Shown: positions 54,801 through 61,422, counted from the first letter of the stretch. The stretch is DNA of 64,000 bases from Streptomyces sp. SAJ15 (GCF_007595705.1 NZ_NISY01000009.1:186001-250000), one strand, 5' to 3'. The notes: generated by a model from the letters alone, not told the origin. A program made the numbers and translations.

Positions 54801-56676
54801 CGGGAGTGTCCGCGCCCCCGGGGAAGCGACCGGCCAAGCCGATGACGGCGATCGGCTCCACGGTCGCCTCCACGGCATCCCCGCCCGGCGGGCCGCCCTG
54901 ACCGGCCGCGTCCCCGTCGAGGAGGCTCTGCCGCCCGAAGAGGGCGCCGTGCAGATGGTCGGCGACCGCGGCGGGGGTGGGGCGGTCGAAGGCGAGGGTG
55001 AAGGGCAGGACGAGTCCGGTGGCGTCGTTGAGCCGGTTCCGCAGCCCCACCGCGGCCACGGAGTCGAAACCCGAGGCGATGAAGGTCTCGTCCTCCGCGA
55101 TGGCGGGAGCGGCCCCGGGCCCGGACTCGCCCGCGCGCCCCAGCACCCTGGTCGCCTGCGCGCGGACCAGCTCGCGCAACCGCCGCTTCCGCTCCGCGAT
55201 GGAGAGCGGGGCCAGCTCGTCCACCAGAGCGCGCGGGTCGGACACCTCGGCTTTCGCGGCGGCCGAGGCACCCCCGAAGCGTGTGGCGTCGTCGCGGCCG
55301 CGGGAGCCGCCGGCCTCCGCCGCCTCGCCGGGTCCCGCGGCCGCGGGCAGTTCGACGCGCCGACCGCCCGGCACCGAGAAGGCCGCCGCGTGGTCATCCA
55401 GGGCGCCGTGCACATACAGTTCGGCCAGCGCGGCGTGGAAGCCGTCCATGCCGGTGCGGTCGCGATGCAGCGTCGGGGCGATGACGACACGCTCGCCGCC
55501 GACCACCTCCTCGGCGATGGCCTGCATGGACATGGCCAGCGTCGGGTGCGGGCTCAGCTCCACGAAACAGCGCTTCCCCTGCCGCAGCACCTCCGCCATC
55601 GCGCTCGCGAACCGGACCGTCGAGGCGATGTTGCGGTGCCAGTACGCCGCGTCGAGGCCCGTCGTCTCCAGCGGCCCCCCGGTGACGGAGGAGTGGAAGG
55701 GCACCTGCGCGGGCCCCGCGGTCACGGAGCCCAACAGACCGAGGATGTCGTCCTTGAGACAGTCGACGAACGGGGAGTGCGCGGCGATGTCGATCGCCAC
55801 CCCGCGAGCCCGGACCCCGGCCCGTGTGAGCTCCTCCCTCAGCTCCTCCGTCGCCTGCCGATCCCCGGAGACGACGGTCGCCATGGGGCCGTTGACGGCG
55901 GCGATCGCGAGCCTGCCGGGCCAGCGCCGCAGCAGGGGGGCGAGCTGGTCCTCGGGCCAGGCCACCGCGAGCAGGGTGCCCGAGCCCGCCATCGTCGTCT
56001 GCGCCCGGCCGCATCCGATCACCACGCGTGCCGCGTCGGGCAGCGACAGTGCGCCGGCCACGTGCGCGGCGGCCATCTCCCCGATGCAGTGCCCCACGAC
56101 GGCCGACGGCTCGACGCCACGCGACCGCCACATGGCGGCCAGCCCCACCATGACGGCGAACAGCGTCGGCTGCACCACGTCCGTCCCCTCCAGCGGCGGC
56201 GCGCCCGGCGCGCCCCGCAGCACTGCCTCCGGTGTCCAGTCGACGTGTGGCGCGAACGCCTCGGCGCACGCGTCCATGGACCGCCGGAAGACAGGGGAGG
56301 ACGTCAGCAGGTCCGCCGCCATGCCGGGCCACTGGGTGCCCTGCCCCGGGAAGACGAACACCACGCCGCCGGCCGCCGCGGTCGCCGTGCCCCGGACGAC
56401 CCCGGGGCGCTCCTCGTCGCGGGCCACCGCGTCGAGCCCCCGCAGGAGGCCCTCCCGGTCCGACCCGAGCACCGCCGCACGGTGTGCCGCCGCCGGACCG
56501 GCCGTCGCCAGCGTGTGGCCGATGTCCTCGGGCCGCAGCAGCGGATGAGTGGTGAGGTGATCGTGGAGTCGCCGCGCCCACGCCCGCAGGGCGGGGCCGG
56601 TGTGCCCGGAGAGGATCCAGGGGGAGCCGACGACTGCGACATCACTCTGGGGCTCAGGCAACGGGACCGTCTCCAA
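42880..56676 (-). CDS. Type I PKS: loading AT-ACP, KS-AT-KR-ACP, KS-AT-DH-ER-KR-ACP
   Basis: 4598 residues. Loading AT (about 105-400) has Cys197 in GHCIGE in place of Ser, Cys at the extender-Arg position and AAHS; ACP Ser539. Module 1: KS Cys779; AT Ser1240, YASH (methylmalonyl); KR about 1840-2020 with LDD (B type) and Tyr in GQANYAAANAYL; ACP Ser2169. Module 2: KS Cys2449; AT Ser2928, GAFH (malonyl); DH His3246 with HxxxDxxxxP instead of HxxxGxxxxP, Asp3439; ER about 3790-4105 (HAAAGGVGMAAVQLA); KR about 4145-4330 (LED); ACP Ser4463. The C-terminus has a long helical docking tail (LAELDRLEAALSRVDEDDD). The only in-frame start is TTG at 56676, without a clear ribosome site. A degenerate KPGTLDAA linker repeat lies between ACP1 and KS2. 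First subunit in transcription order, divergent from the pyrrole cassette. Confidence 0.95.
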   Translation of the reverse strand: METVPLPEPQSDVAVVGSPWILSGHTGPALRAWARRLHDHLTTHPLLRPEDIGHTLATAGPAAAHRAAVLGSDREGLLRGLDAVARDEERPGVVRGTATAAAGGVVFVFPGQGTQWPGMAADLLTSSPVFRRSMDACAEAFAPHVDWTPEAVLRGAPGAPPLEGTDVVQPTLFAVMVGLAAMWRSRGVEPSAVVGHCIGEMAAAHVAGALSLPDAARVVIGCGRAQTTMAGSGTLLAVAWPEDQLAPLLRRWPGRLAIAAVNGPMATVVSGDRQATEELREELTRAGVRARGVAIDIAAHSPFVDCLKDDILGLLGSVTAGPAQVPFHSSVTGGPLETTGLDAAYWHRNIASTVRFASAMAEVLRQGKRCFVELSPHPTLAMSMQAIAEEVVGGERVVIAPTLHRDRTGMDGFHAALAELYVHGALDDHAAAFSVPGGRRVELPAAAGPGEAAEAGGSRGRDDATRFGGASAAAKAEVSDPRALVDELAPLSIAERKRRLRELVRAQATRVLGRAGESGPGAAPAIAEDETFIASGFDSVAAVGLRNRLNDATGLVLPFTLAFDRPTPAAVADHLHGALFGRQSLLDGDAAGQGGPPGGDAVEATVEPIAVIGLAGRFPGGADTPEELWDLVVEGTDVLSPFPTDRGWDPAEFYHPDPARHGRHYQREAGFLHAADRFDAEFFGIAPREAVTMDPQHRLLLETTWEVFERAGIDPRSLRGSRTGVFVGVAPLDYSPRLHQAAQELEGYLLTGNLGAAASGRISYVFGLEGPALSVDTACSSSLVALHLAARALRSGECSLALAGGATVLSTPGLFIEFSRQRALSADGRCKAYAAAADGTGWAEGAGMLLLERLSDARRLGHRVLAVVRGSAVNQDGASNGLTAPNGPSQQRVIRAALADARLSTTDVDAVEGHGTGTKLGDPIEAQALLATYGQDRPRDRPLLLGSVKSNIGHTQWAAGVIGVIKMVQAIRHGVLPRTLHVDKPSEYVDWSAGAVRLLTEAEPWPETGRPRRAGVSSFGVSGTNAHVILEQAPPEEAVGQEPTTPRTLPWVVSARSRAALHAQARKLRTFLAATPDVEPVDVGHALAVGRSALEHRAVIIGRDRSDLLRGLDALASGEPTGSVVTGTADAAAGSGPAGGSADAGGRVVFVFPGQGGQWPGMGLRLLETSTVFAESIAACDQALAPHVDWGLIDVLHRPADDPVWDRADVVQPVLFSLMVSLARTYQSYGLTPDAVVGHSQGEIAAAHIAGALTLDDAATVVALRSRTLQALRGKGGMASVLQPADTVAQVLARHWPGRLWVAAFNGPGTTVVSGDIDALDAALRHFQGGGVRTRRIPVDYASHCPHIDAVEDRLLAQLATLTPQPHRIPFHSTVDNRPLDGTELDGAYWYRNLRQPVRFTDAVHALHRQGHGTFIEISPHPTLTPALHDTTEHAASTDADVTEHAGVAEQPDVAEGAEGAESVDRLVPAVVISTLRRNEDDTRQLLTALAQAHVHHHTVDWRHHYRQRPDAPTPHPVDLPTYAFQRQRFWLHGDGGAGRGAAETEAPVQGPATDVTTGRFWQAVEGGDPDTVAALLGVDRGASLDVLVPALSAWRDERRDQAVTDGWTYRDLWKPVSLEQGASSGTRPRSPGGSWLVAVPARQADGQLVRGLLDGLTRQGLSTTPFVLDDTDVDPTLLGRRLARAIADGHFPVEGVLSLLALDETPHPLHPEVPAGTALTLALIQALIDRDDGAARLWCLTRDAVATGPGDRLEHPLQAMVWGLGRTTALEHPELWGGLIDLPATLTETGLRRLAAALSTHHDENELALRRTGFRTRRTIRAATSIPSVAAAGGTRSWTPRGTVLVTGGTGAIGSQIALRIAEHHPHCHLLLVSRRGAAAPGAEALRERITALGAASTIAACDTADPEALADLLTSIPPEHPLTAVIHSAGVLDDNTLSAQSPRHLTTVLGPKSHAAYHLHALTRDLPLDAFVLFSSVAAPFGAAGQANYAAANAYLDALAQHRRALGLAATAIAWGNWDGEGLASTDTAQAYLRRRGFPPMAPRLALAALDRAVVSPHAQLVVADVDWRRFPPAPHTRDLVPGGSPRAAGASGDGGVVGGAFGDGVVGGGSDPVAELRYRLAGQSSAERRHTLLNLVGSHTAAVLGRSGSAEAIATDRAFRDLGFTSVTSIELRNRLTAATGLRLPTTLAFDHPTPDRLATRLLAELTAPAAEGAAGGAGTDTLDVAGGRTTAKPGTLDAAAGGTLAKPGTLDAAGTGTVDGSGALRTDGTLDGSIAIIGCACRYPGGVRSPEDLWAFITAHRDAVGDFPTDRGWDLERLFDPDPDRRGTSYSRLGAFLHDAGHFDPEFFGISPREALAMDPQQRLLLETSWEALERAGINPQDLRSSPTGVFTGSNAQDFTAQLRQAPPGLSEGYALTGSNNSVASGRVSYVLGLEGPAVTVDTACSSSLVALHLACQALRAGECSLALAGGVTVMTTPFNFVEFSRQRGLAPDGRCKAFSGTADGTGWGEGVGMVLVERLSDARRNGHRVLAVIRGSAVNQDGASNGLAAPNGPAQQRVIRAALAGAGVTAAEVDAVEAHGTGTTLGDPIEAQALLATYGQDRPAERPLWLGTVKSNIGHTQSAAGIAGVIKMVAALRHGLLPRTLHVSEPSPHVDWSSGAVRLLTEDQPWPDTGRPRRAGVSSFGVSGTNAHLILEQAPAWADTRTAATTPPSPSPAANAGTDTSTDAAAHPVASSDPLTLPWALSARSEEALRAQARRLRAHLADRPDLDVADVGCSLATGRALFEHRAVLLGADRDDLLHALDALATGEPHGAVVRGRATGRGKLAFICSGQGTQRPGMGLGLYRTSTVFARALDEVCAHLDPHLDRSLLEVLFADETSEVSALLHQTVYTQPALFAVQTALHRFVTEEFELTPDYLAGHSLGELTAAHLAGILDLPDAAALVAARARAMQGLPPTGAMIAVQATEAEVRPRLAGLADRVDIAAVNSPSSLVIAGDRTAVHDLAESFRAQRRKVTPLQVSGAFHSPHTDALRPEMERIAASLAYRRPHTPLVTGAEDDEDDRVDARTDGRDEAPWTAAYWAVQARRTVHFARAAERLHARGVTTFLELGPDTTLTTLVHHNLAEHSPTVAALLHPERCESRSALTALATVHAHGARVSWNRHYARRPQPAPRQVELPTYPFQRRRFWLQAPATSGDVTGAGLDAADHPLLGAAIGLAEGAGWLLTGRLSPRTHPWLADHTIGDVVLLPGTAFVELALRAAAQVGCDRLEELTLHTPLPLADSGEVVLQVTVGASDDSGRHELSIHARPADDTEGEAGSPTTGRWTRHASGTVTAAGGAARATGAHAEHHVGPADDAVLGAAGAGAWPPVGAEPLDVSELYERFAETGFVYGPAFQGLRAAWRYGEETLAEVCLPEQPAGEASRFALHPALLDAALQTMWLVPPPGTEAAARGGPERGLPFAWQGVSLRAAGPAALRVRLRRLGPETVAVTVADESGHLVASVDSLTMRPVPREALRSPDAVVRDALFGVDWVDIPLPTTAPTPTPTPTPTPTSTPAAGRWVLIGTDALGLGRALAAASFGSPHDRPDLGVSPVDRPGVDASAVAGRTGRAEPAKSADLTEPAALARCADLDDLLRAVDAGDPVPDVVIAVCPHLPATAAGPVDSRPAGERAEVERPAPGGASCANDTADAAGTVRVGTRQVLELLQRWLGEERLAGARLVLVTSGAVAAGPVEDVTDPAAAAVWGLVRVGQTEQPDCFTLLDVDGSEGSRAALLAALGLEEPQLALRDGRALAPRLVRLGDGADGVLTLPRQPDGWRLECRGSASLDGLSAVGCDTAGVGLGASEVRVAVRAAGVNFRDVLVGLGMVAGQGGLGSEGAGVVLEVGTGVSDLRVGDRVMGVFGDAFGPVAVAERASLARVPEGWSFAEAAAVPVVFATAYYGLVDLARLEPGESVLVHAAAGGVGMAAVQLARHLGAEVYATASPGKWHVLRSQGIPDDRIASSRTLEFEERFASAGGGRGVDVVLNCLAGELVDASLRLVAGGGGGRFLELGKTDVRDAGVVGRECPGVVYRAYDLLEAGPGRVGEIVRVVLGLFECGVLGALPLSCWDVRRAPEAFRHLQRARHVGKNVLVLPVGWDVEGTVLITGGTGVLGGAVARHLVGTGRVRRLLLVSRRGAEAPGVEGLVAELAEMGAEVVVAACDVGDRGALAELLAGVPVERPLTAVVHAAGVLEDATLGSLTVGGLEGVLSGKVDGAWHLHELTRHLDLAAFVLFSSAAGVIGSPGQGNYAAANACLDALAQHRRACGLPGISLAWGLWEQASGMTGHLDHTDQSRLGRLGIKPLTTGQALALFDAALDHHRPLVVPARLDVPRARADSQPMPAMYRGLAGQTTRRAGPTADAGPAALRARLGDHDAAEQIEILLALVRSHAAVVLGHNEPEAVHPESPFRSLGFDSLTAVELRNRLNTATGLRLPATLTFDHPTPAELAAYVKEQVVPNGVDTVAPVLAELDRLEAALSRVDEDDDARSRVTVRLQSLLLRWNESGGTARPGDSHNDNNRDTDRDTDRADRLASATALEVLDFIKNDLGLS

Positions 56677-56964
56677 ATCGACAGAGGAATCAGAGGAAGC
56701 AGTCGGATAATCAACAAAGAGAGCACATACGCCGGCTTCGGATTTCCGCTCCGTGATCGCACCGCGACGGAACCCAAGGATTTATACGCCAGCGAACTGG
56801 AGATCGGCTCGCCCCCGACTCGACGGCACCTCAGGTGCCGGTGGAGCCCGCATGTTCCCCGACTGATCCCGTTGTGCCGAGCCGGTGACGCCCGCTACAC
56901 CTGGAAGCCCTTGTGACGTTCGCGGGTATGGTCGCCTTCCCGCTGCCCTGCGCGGGGAGGCGCG
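56677..56964. promoter_or_regulatory. Divergent promoter region, PKS versus pyrrole cassette
   Basis: A 288-bp region between the TTG of the leftward PKS gene and the GTG of the rightward dehydrogenase. Composition drops in GC around 56660-56800 (AATCAACAAAGAGAG, GGATTTATACG), consistent with core promoters. GGGGAGG at 56954-56960 is the ribosome site of the rightward gene. I see no clear operator. Confidence 0.55.
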
Positions 56965-58107
56965 GTGGACTTCGACTGGAGTGCCGAACAGCACGACCTC
57001 TACACATCCGTCCTGGCCGGGGCGCGGACGGCCTTCCCCGAGGACACGGGCCGCGCGGACACGGCGTACACCCGTGCGCAGTGGTCGCGACTGGCCCCGC
57101 TGGGACTGCTCGGAGCGAGTGTGCCGGAAGACCGGGGCGGCCGCGGGCTGGGCGCGCTGGACAGTGCGCTGGCCTTCGAAGCCGCCGGCCGGGGCTGTGT
57201 GAACACCGGCATTCTGTTCGCGGCCGCCGCGCATCTCTTCTCCTGCGCGATGCCGATCCTCGAATTCGCCACACCCGGAACGTGTCGGCGGCTGCTGCCC
57301 GACATGTGCTCCGGGGCACTCATCGCGGGGAACGCGATGACCGAGCCGGACGCCGGATCGGATGTGTCACGGCTCGCCGTGACGGCGCGGCGGGTCGCCG
57401 ACGGATTCCTGCTCGACGGCACCAAGAGCTTTGTGAGCAACGGCCCCACAGCCGACCTCTATGTGACCTACGCGACCACCGACCCGCGCGCCGGCCACCT
57501 GGGAATCACCGCATTCGTCGTCGACCGCGCGGCACCCGGCGTCGCGGCGGGGGAGCCGCTGGACAAGATGGGCCTGCTGTCGTGCCCGGCCGGACCGGTG
57601 ACGTTCGACCACTGCTTCGTACCGGACGAGCAGATCCTCGGCGTCCCCGGACAGGGCGGAGCGATCTTCCAGCACTCCATGCGCTGGGAACGGTCCTGCC
57701 TCTTCGCCGTCTACCTCGGCGTACAGCAGCGGCTCCTCGACCGGTGTGTGGAACACGTACGCCGCCGCCGGCAGTCCGGCCGCCCACTGGCCGAGTTCCA
57801 GTCCGTGGCCAATCGCGTCGTCGACATGAAACTGCGGCTGGAGAGCGGTCGGCTGCTGCTGTACCGGGCCTGCGACGCCCTCGACCGCGACGACCAGGAC
57901 GCCGCGTTGTGGGTCTCCCTGTCCAAGCTGGCCGTCTCCGAAGCGGCCGTGGCCAGCGCGCTGGACGCCGTCCAACTCCTCGGCGGACGCGGCTATCTGC
58001 GGGACGAAGGCATCGAGGCCGCGCTCCGGGACGCCGTGCCGACCACCATCTTCTCCGGCACCTCGGAGATCCAGCGCCAACTGATCGCGAGGGCGATGGG
58101 ACTGTGA
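56965..58107 (+). CDS. L-prolyl-PCP dehydrogenase (acyl-CoA dehydrogenase fold)
   Basis: 380 residues. Family motifs: NAMTEPDAGSDVSRL, FVSNGPTADLYVTYA and FSGTSEIQRQLIARAMG. In pyrrole pathways (PltE, RedW, CloN3) this flavoenzyme oxidises L-prolyl-S-PCP by four electrons to pyrrolyl-2-carboxyl-S-PCP. The Glu that precedes GTSEIQ in fatty-acyl enzymes is Ser here, so the base must be supplied elsewhere, as in isovaleryl-CoA dehydrogenase-like members. The GTG start follows GGGGAGG closely. Its stop overlaps the next GTG start (GTGA), and the next gene is the prolyl-AMP ligase, which fixes the functional call. Confidence 0.92.
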   Translation: MDFDWSAEQHDLYTSVLAGARTAFPEDTGRADTAYTRAQWSRLAPLGLLGASVPEDRGGRGLGALDSALAFEAAGRGCVNTGILFAAAAHLFSCAMPILEFATPGTCRRLLPDMCSGALIAGNAMTEPDAGSDVSRLAVTARRVADGFLLDGTKSFVSNGPTADLYVTYATTDPRAGHLGITAFVVDRAAPGVAAGEPLDKMGLLSCPAGPVTFDHCFVPDEQILGVPGQGGAIFQHSMRWERSCLFAVYLGVQQRLLDRCVEHVRRRRQSGRPLAEFQSVANRVVDMKLRLESGRLLLYRACDALDRDDQDAALWVSLSKLAVSEAAVASALDAVQLLGGRGYLRDEGIEAALRDAVPTTIFSGTSEIQRQLIARAMGL

Positions 58108-59612
58108 ACCTGAACCGACTGGTGGTCGAAGCGGCCGCCCGCACCCCCGAGGCCCCGGCGATCCGCGACATGACCGGGAGCATCAGCTACTACCAACTCG
58201 ACGCGCTGGCCGACCAGTACGCCGCCGCGCTCCTCGACCACGGGGTCCGGCCCGGTGACCGGGTGCTGCTGTGGACCGGCAAGAGCGCGGACGTGGTCGC
58301 CGTCATGCAGGCGGCACTGCGGATCGGCGCCGTCTACGTCCCCGTCGCCTCATCGAACCCGATCGGCCGGGTGCGCCGCATCGCCGCCGACTGCCGCCCC
58401 GCGCTGCTGGTGACCGAGCTCGACACCCCGCCGGACCCCGCCACGCTGGAAGGCCTCGGCGTGCCCGTGACCGACTGCGCCGCCCTACGCGCCGCCGGCG
58501 AACCCGGGCGCCGCCCCGAGCACCACCACGGCACCCCCGACGACCCCGCGTACATCCTCTACACCTCCGGCTCGACCGGCGAGCCCAAAGGAGTCTGCCT
58601 GAGCCACCGCAACGCCCTGGCCTTCGTCGACTGGGCCGCCGCCGAGCTGCGGCTGCGGCCCGAGGACCGGCTGGCCAACCACGCGCCCTTCAACTTCGAC
58701 CTCTCCGTCTTCGACCTCTACGGCGCCTTCCGCGCCGGGGCCTCGACCCACCTCGTCCCCGACACCCTGGCCTACGCCCCCGACCAGCTCACCGAACTGC
58801 TCGACCGTCGGCGGATCACGGTCTGGTACTCGGTGCCGTCCGCGCTGCTGCTGATGATGCGCGAGGCCCGGCTGCTCGAGCGGGGCCCGCTGTCCCTCCG
58901 CGCCTGCGTCTTCGCCGGCGAGCCCTTCCCTCTGAGGGACGCCCGGCGGCTGCGCGCCGCCTGGCCGGAGGTCCGGCTGCTCAACTGGTACGGCCCGACC
59001 GAGACCAACGTCTGCACCTCCTACGAGCTCACCGCCGCCGACCTCGACCGCACCACACCGCTGCCGATCGGCACCGCATGCTGCGGAGACGACGTGCGGT
59101 TGGAGCCCCGGCCGGACGGTACGGAGGAGATCGTCGTGGACGGGCCGACCGTGATGCTGGGCTACTGGGGTCACCCCCCGCACCACGGACCGTACCGGAC
59201 CGGCGACCTGGGGCGGCGCGACCCGCACGGCGCGCTGGAGTACCTGGGCCGATACGACGACCTGGTGAAGGTGCGCGGCCACCGGGTCGAGCCCGGCGAG
59301 GTGGAGGCCGCCCTGTCGTCCCACCCCGCGATCGACCGCGCCGTGGTGCTGGTCTCGGGAGCCGGCGGCCACGAGGCGCGCATCCACGCCGTCGTCGTCC
59401 CCCGACCCGGACACCGACCGGAGCTGCTCGACATCAAGCGGCACTGCGCGGCACTCCTTCCACGATACATGATCGTCGACACGGTCCATGTGGTGGCGCG
59501 TCTGCCGCGCAACCCCCACGGCAAGACCGACCGACGAGCACTCGTCGAAGCGCTGCTGGCCGACACGCTCAAGCGAGACTCAGGAACACTGGGGAAGAAT
59601 GGCCGCGTCTGA
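58104..59612 (+). CDS. L-prolyl-AMP ligase (stand-alone adenylation enzyme)
   Basis: 502 residues. A3 is YILYTSGSTGEPKGVCL, A5 NWYGPTETNVC, A7 YRTGDLGRRDPHG, A8 VKVRGHRVEPGEVEAA and the A10 Lys is in NPHGKTDR. A hand-read specificity code (D, L, F, Y, V, A, W, V, C) closely matches the proline codes of PltF and RedM, and the NFDLSVFDLYGAF core is typical of this group. It activates proline and loads the free PCP encoded next. It starts inside the stop of the dehydrogenase gene. No carrier or condensation domain is attached. Confidence 0.93.
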   Translation: MNLNRLVVEAAARTPEAPAIRDMTGSISYYQLDALADQYAAALLDHGVRPGDRVLLWTGKSADVVAVMQAALRIGAVYVPVASSNPIGRVRRIAADCRPALLVTELDTPPDPATLEGLGVPVTDCAALRAAGEPGRRPEHHHGTPDDPAYILYTSGSTGEPKGVCLSHRNALAFVDWAAAELRLRPEDRLANHAPFNFDLSVFDLYGAFRAGASTHLVPDTLAYAPDQLTELLDRRRITVWYSVPSALLLMMREARLLERGPLSLRACVFAGEPFPLRDARRLRAAWPEVRLLNWYGPTETNVCTSYELTAADLDRTTPLPIGTACCGDDVRLEPRPDGTEEIVVDGPTVMLGYWGHPPHHGPYRTGDLGRRDPHGALEYLGRYDDLVKVRGHRVEPGEVEAALSSHPAIDRAVVLVSGAGGHEARIHAVVVPRPGHRPELLDIKRHCAALLPRYMIVDTVHVVARLPRNPHGKTDRRALVEALLADTLKRDSGTLGKNGRV

Positions 59613-59660
59613 CTGTCCCACGGCAGCTCCCGGCCCCACCCGGCGTATCAGGAGACACAT

Positions 59661-59936
59661 GTGCCCGACAGCGATCGCACCACCCTGCTGAACCAGCTCT
59701 TCGCCTACGTCAGGGACGAACTGGTGGGCGACGCGGACCTCACACCGAAGATCACCCCCCAGACCCCGCTGCTCGAATGGGGAATCCTGGACTCGATGCG
59801 CACCGCGCGCCTGCTGGCCCACCTGCGCGACCACCTCGACGTCCGGGTGCCGCCCACACACCTGACGGGGCACCACTTCAAGGACGTGGCGAGCATCGCC
59901 GACCTCGTCTGGTCGCTCCGCTCCCAGCCCGCCTGA
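59661..59936 (+). CDS. Peptidyl carrier protein for prolyl/pyrrolyl units
   Basis: 91 residues. A discrete four-helix carrier with the phosphopantetheine Ser in WGILDSMRTARLL (D-S-M), like PltL and RedO. GGAGA precedes the GTG by 5 bp; an ATG two bases earlier is out of frame. It lies 48 bp after the ligase gene and 19 bp before the halogenase gene, so it carries proline through oxidation and chlorination before transfer to the PKS. Confidence 0.92.
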   Translation: MPDSDRTTLLNQLFAYVRDELVGDADLTPKITPQTPLLEWGILDSMRTARLLAHLRDHLDVRVPPTHLTGHHFKDVASIADLVWSLRSQPA

Positions 59937-59955
59937 TCCGTCGACGGAGCCCCGC

Positions 59956-61311
59956 ATGCACGTCACCGACGATCTCGACATCGGCATCATCGGCGGGGGC
60001 CCCGCCGGTTCGACCGCCGCCTCCTACCTCGCCCGGGCCGGGCTGTCCGTCGCCGTCTTCGAGAGCGAGCTCTTCCCCCGGGAGCACGTCGGAGAGTCCC
60101 TGGTCCCGGCCACCACACCCGTGCTCCTGGACATCGGCGCCATGGAGAAGATCGAGGCGGCCGGCTTCCCGAAGAAGTACGGGGCCGCCTGGACCGCGGC
60201 GGGGACACAGGGCGTCGACCCGCTGGACTTCCGAGTGGAGGACCACGGCCTGGGCGTCGCCCAGGTGCTCTTCAACGAGCGGGAGCAGCTGGGCGTCGAC
60301 CGCGACCACACCTTCCACGTGGACCGCGGGGAGTTCGACCTCATCCTGCTCAAGCACGCCCAGAGCCTCGGCGCCCGGGTCTTCACCGGGGCCCGGGTCC
60401 GCGAGGTCGACTTCGCCGACCCGGACCACCCGGTGCTGCGCGTGGCGATCGGCCCGGCACTCACCGACATCCCCGTGCGCATGGTCGTCGACGCCAGCGG
60501 ACGCGGCACCCTGCTCGGCCGACAACTCAAGGTCAAGGTTCCCGACCCGGTGTTCAACCAGTACGCCGTGCACAGCTGGTTCGAAGGACTCGACCGCCGG
60601 GCACTGGCCGAGAGCCGGCAGCAGACCGACTTCATCTTCATCCACTTCCTGCCCCTCGCCGACACCTGGGTGTGGCAGATCCCCATCACCGAAACCATCA
60701 CCTCGGTCGGCGTGGTCACCCAGAGGGCACGCTTCAGGGCCGCCAAGGACGACCTGGAGGGCTTCTTCTGGGACTCGGTGGCCAGCCGCCCCGAGCTGGA
60801 GCGCGCCCTGCGGCCGACCCGGCGGGTGCGCCCCTTCAAAGCCGAGGGCGACTACAGCTACGGCATGCGCCAGGTCGCCGGGGACGGGATGGTGATGATC
60901 GGCGACGCGGCGCGGTTCGTCGATCCGATCTTCTCCAGCGGCGTCAGCGTCGCGATGAACAGCGCCCGGCTGGCCTGCAAGGACATCATCGCCGCCGCGG
61001 CCGCCGGGGACTACCGCGCCCCACGGTTCGACACCTACGTGAACACCCTGCGGCGCGGCGTCTCCAACTGGTACGAGTTCATCTCGATCTACTACCGGCT
61101 CAACATCCTCTTCACCGCCTTCGTACAGGACCCCCGCTACCGGATCGACGTCCTGAAACTCCTCCAGGGCGACGTCTACGACGACGCGGAGCCCGCGGCG
61201 CTGCTCGCGATGCGCGAGTTCGTGGCGACGGTGGAAAGCGACCCGACACACCTGTGGCACGACCGCCTCGGCAACCTCAAGGTCTCCCCCGAGGCCAAGT
61301 GCCTGTTCTGA
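59956..61311 (+). CDS. FAD-dependent halogenase acting on pyrrolyl-PCP (PltA-like)
   Basis: 451 residues, the length of PltA-type enzymes. The FAD loop is IIGGGPAGSTAASYLARAG; the halogenase signature WxWxIP appears as TWVWQIPI; GDAARFVDPIFSSGVSVAMN is the second flavin motif; the protein ends in CLF. With carrier-bound substrate genes directly upstream, mono- or dichlorination of pyrrolyl-S-PCP is the expected reaction, needing a flavin reductase not seen here. A terminator follows, so it is the last gene of the cassette. Confidence 0.93.
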   Translation: MHVTDDLDIGIIGGGPAGSTAASYLARAGLSVAVFESELFPREHVGESLVPATTPVLLDIGAMEKIEAAGFPKKYGAAWTAAGTQGVDPLDFRVEDHGLGVAQVLFNEREQLGVDRDHTFHVDRGEFDLILLKHAQSLGARVFTGARVREVDFADPDHPVLRVAIGPALTDIPVRMVVDASGRGTLLGRQLKVKVPDPVFNQYAVHSWFEGLDRRALAESRQQTDFIFIHFLPLADTWVWQIPITETITSVGVVTQRARFRAAKDDLEGFFWDSVASRPELERALRPTRRVRPFKAEGDYSYGMRQVAGDGMVMIGDAARFVDPIFSSGVSVAMNSARLACKDIIAAAAAGDYRAPRFDTYVNTLRRGVSNWYEFISIYYRLNILFTAFVQDPRYRIDVLKLLQGDVYDDAEPAALLAMREFVATVESDPTHLWHDRLGNLKVSPEAKCLF

Positions 61312-61320
61312 GGTTGGCAC

Positions 61321-61352
61321 AGCCCGCCGCCGGACATCCCCGGCGGCGGGCT
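61321..61352. terminator. Strong bidirectional hairpin
   Basis: A perfect 13-bp stem (61321-61333 with 61340-61352) around a 6-base loop, between the halogenase and the convergent AveC-like gene. Confidence 0.85.
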
Positions 61353-61422
61353 GCGCCGTATCACCGGCGGCGCCGTACCGGCAGCGGAGGGAAGGACACC
61401 CCGCGGCTGGTACGGCGACACG

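Noticed and set aside
52078..56916. A 1612-codon open frame antisense to the PKS loading and first modules
   Set aside because: No family similarity or ribosome site; fully explained as a shadow of the PKS coding strand.
33018..61311. Assignment to the calcimycin, pyoluteorin or pyralomicin pathway
   Set aside because: The pyrrole cassette and the AveC-like protein recall parts of these, but the PKS domain order seen here does not let me match any one of them, and the cluster is cut by the window edge.
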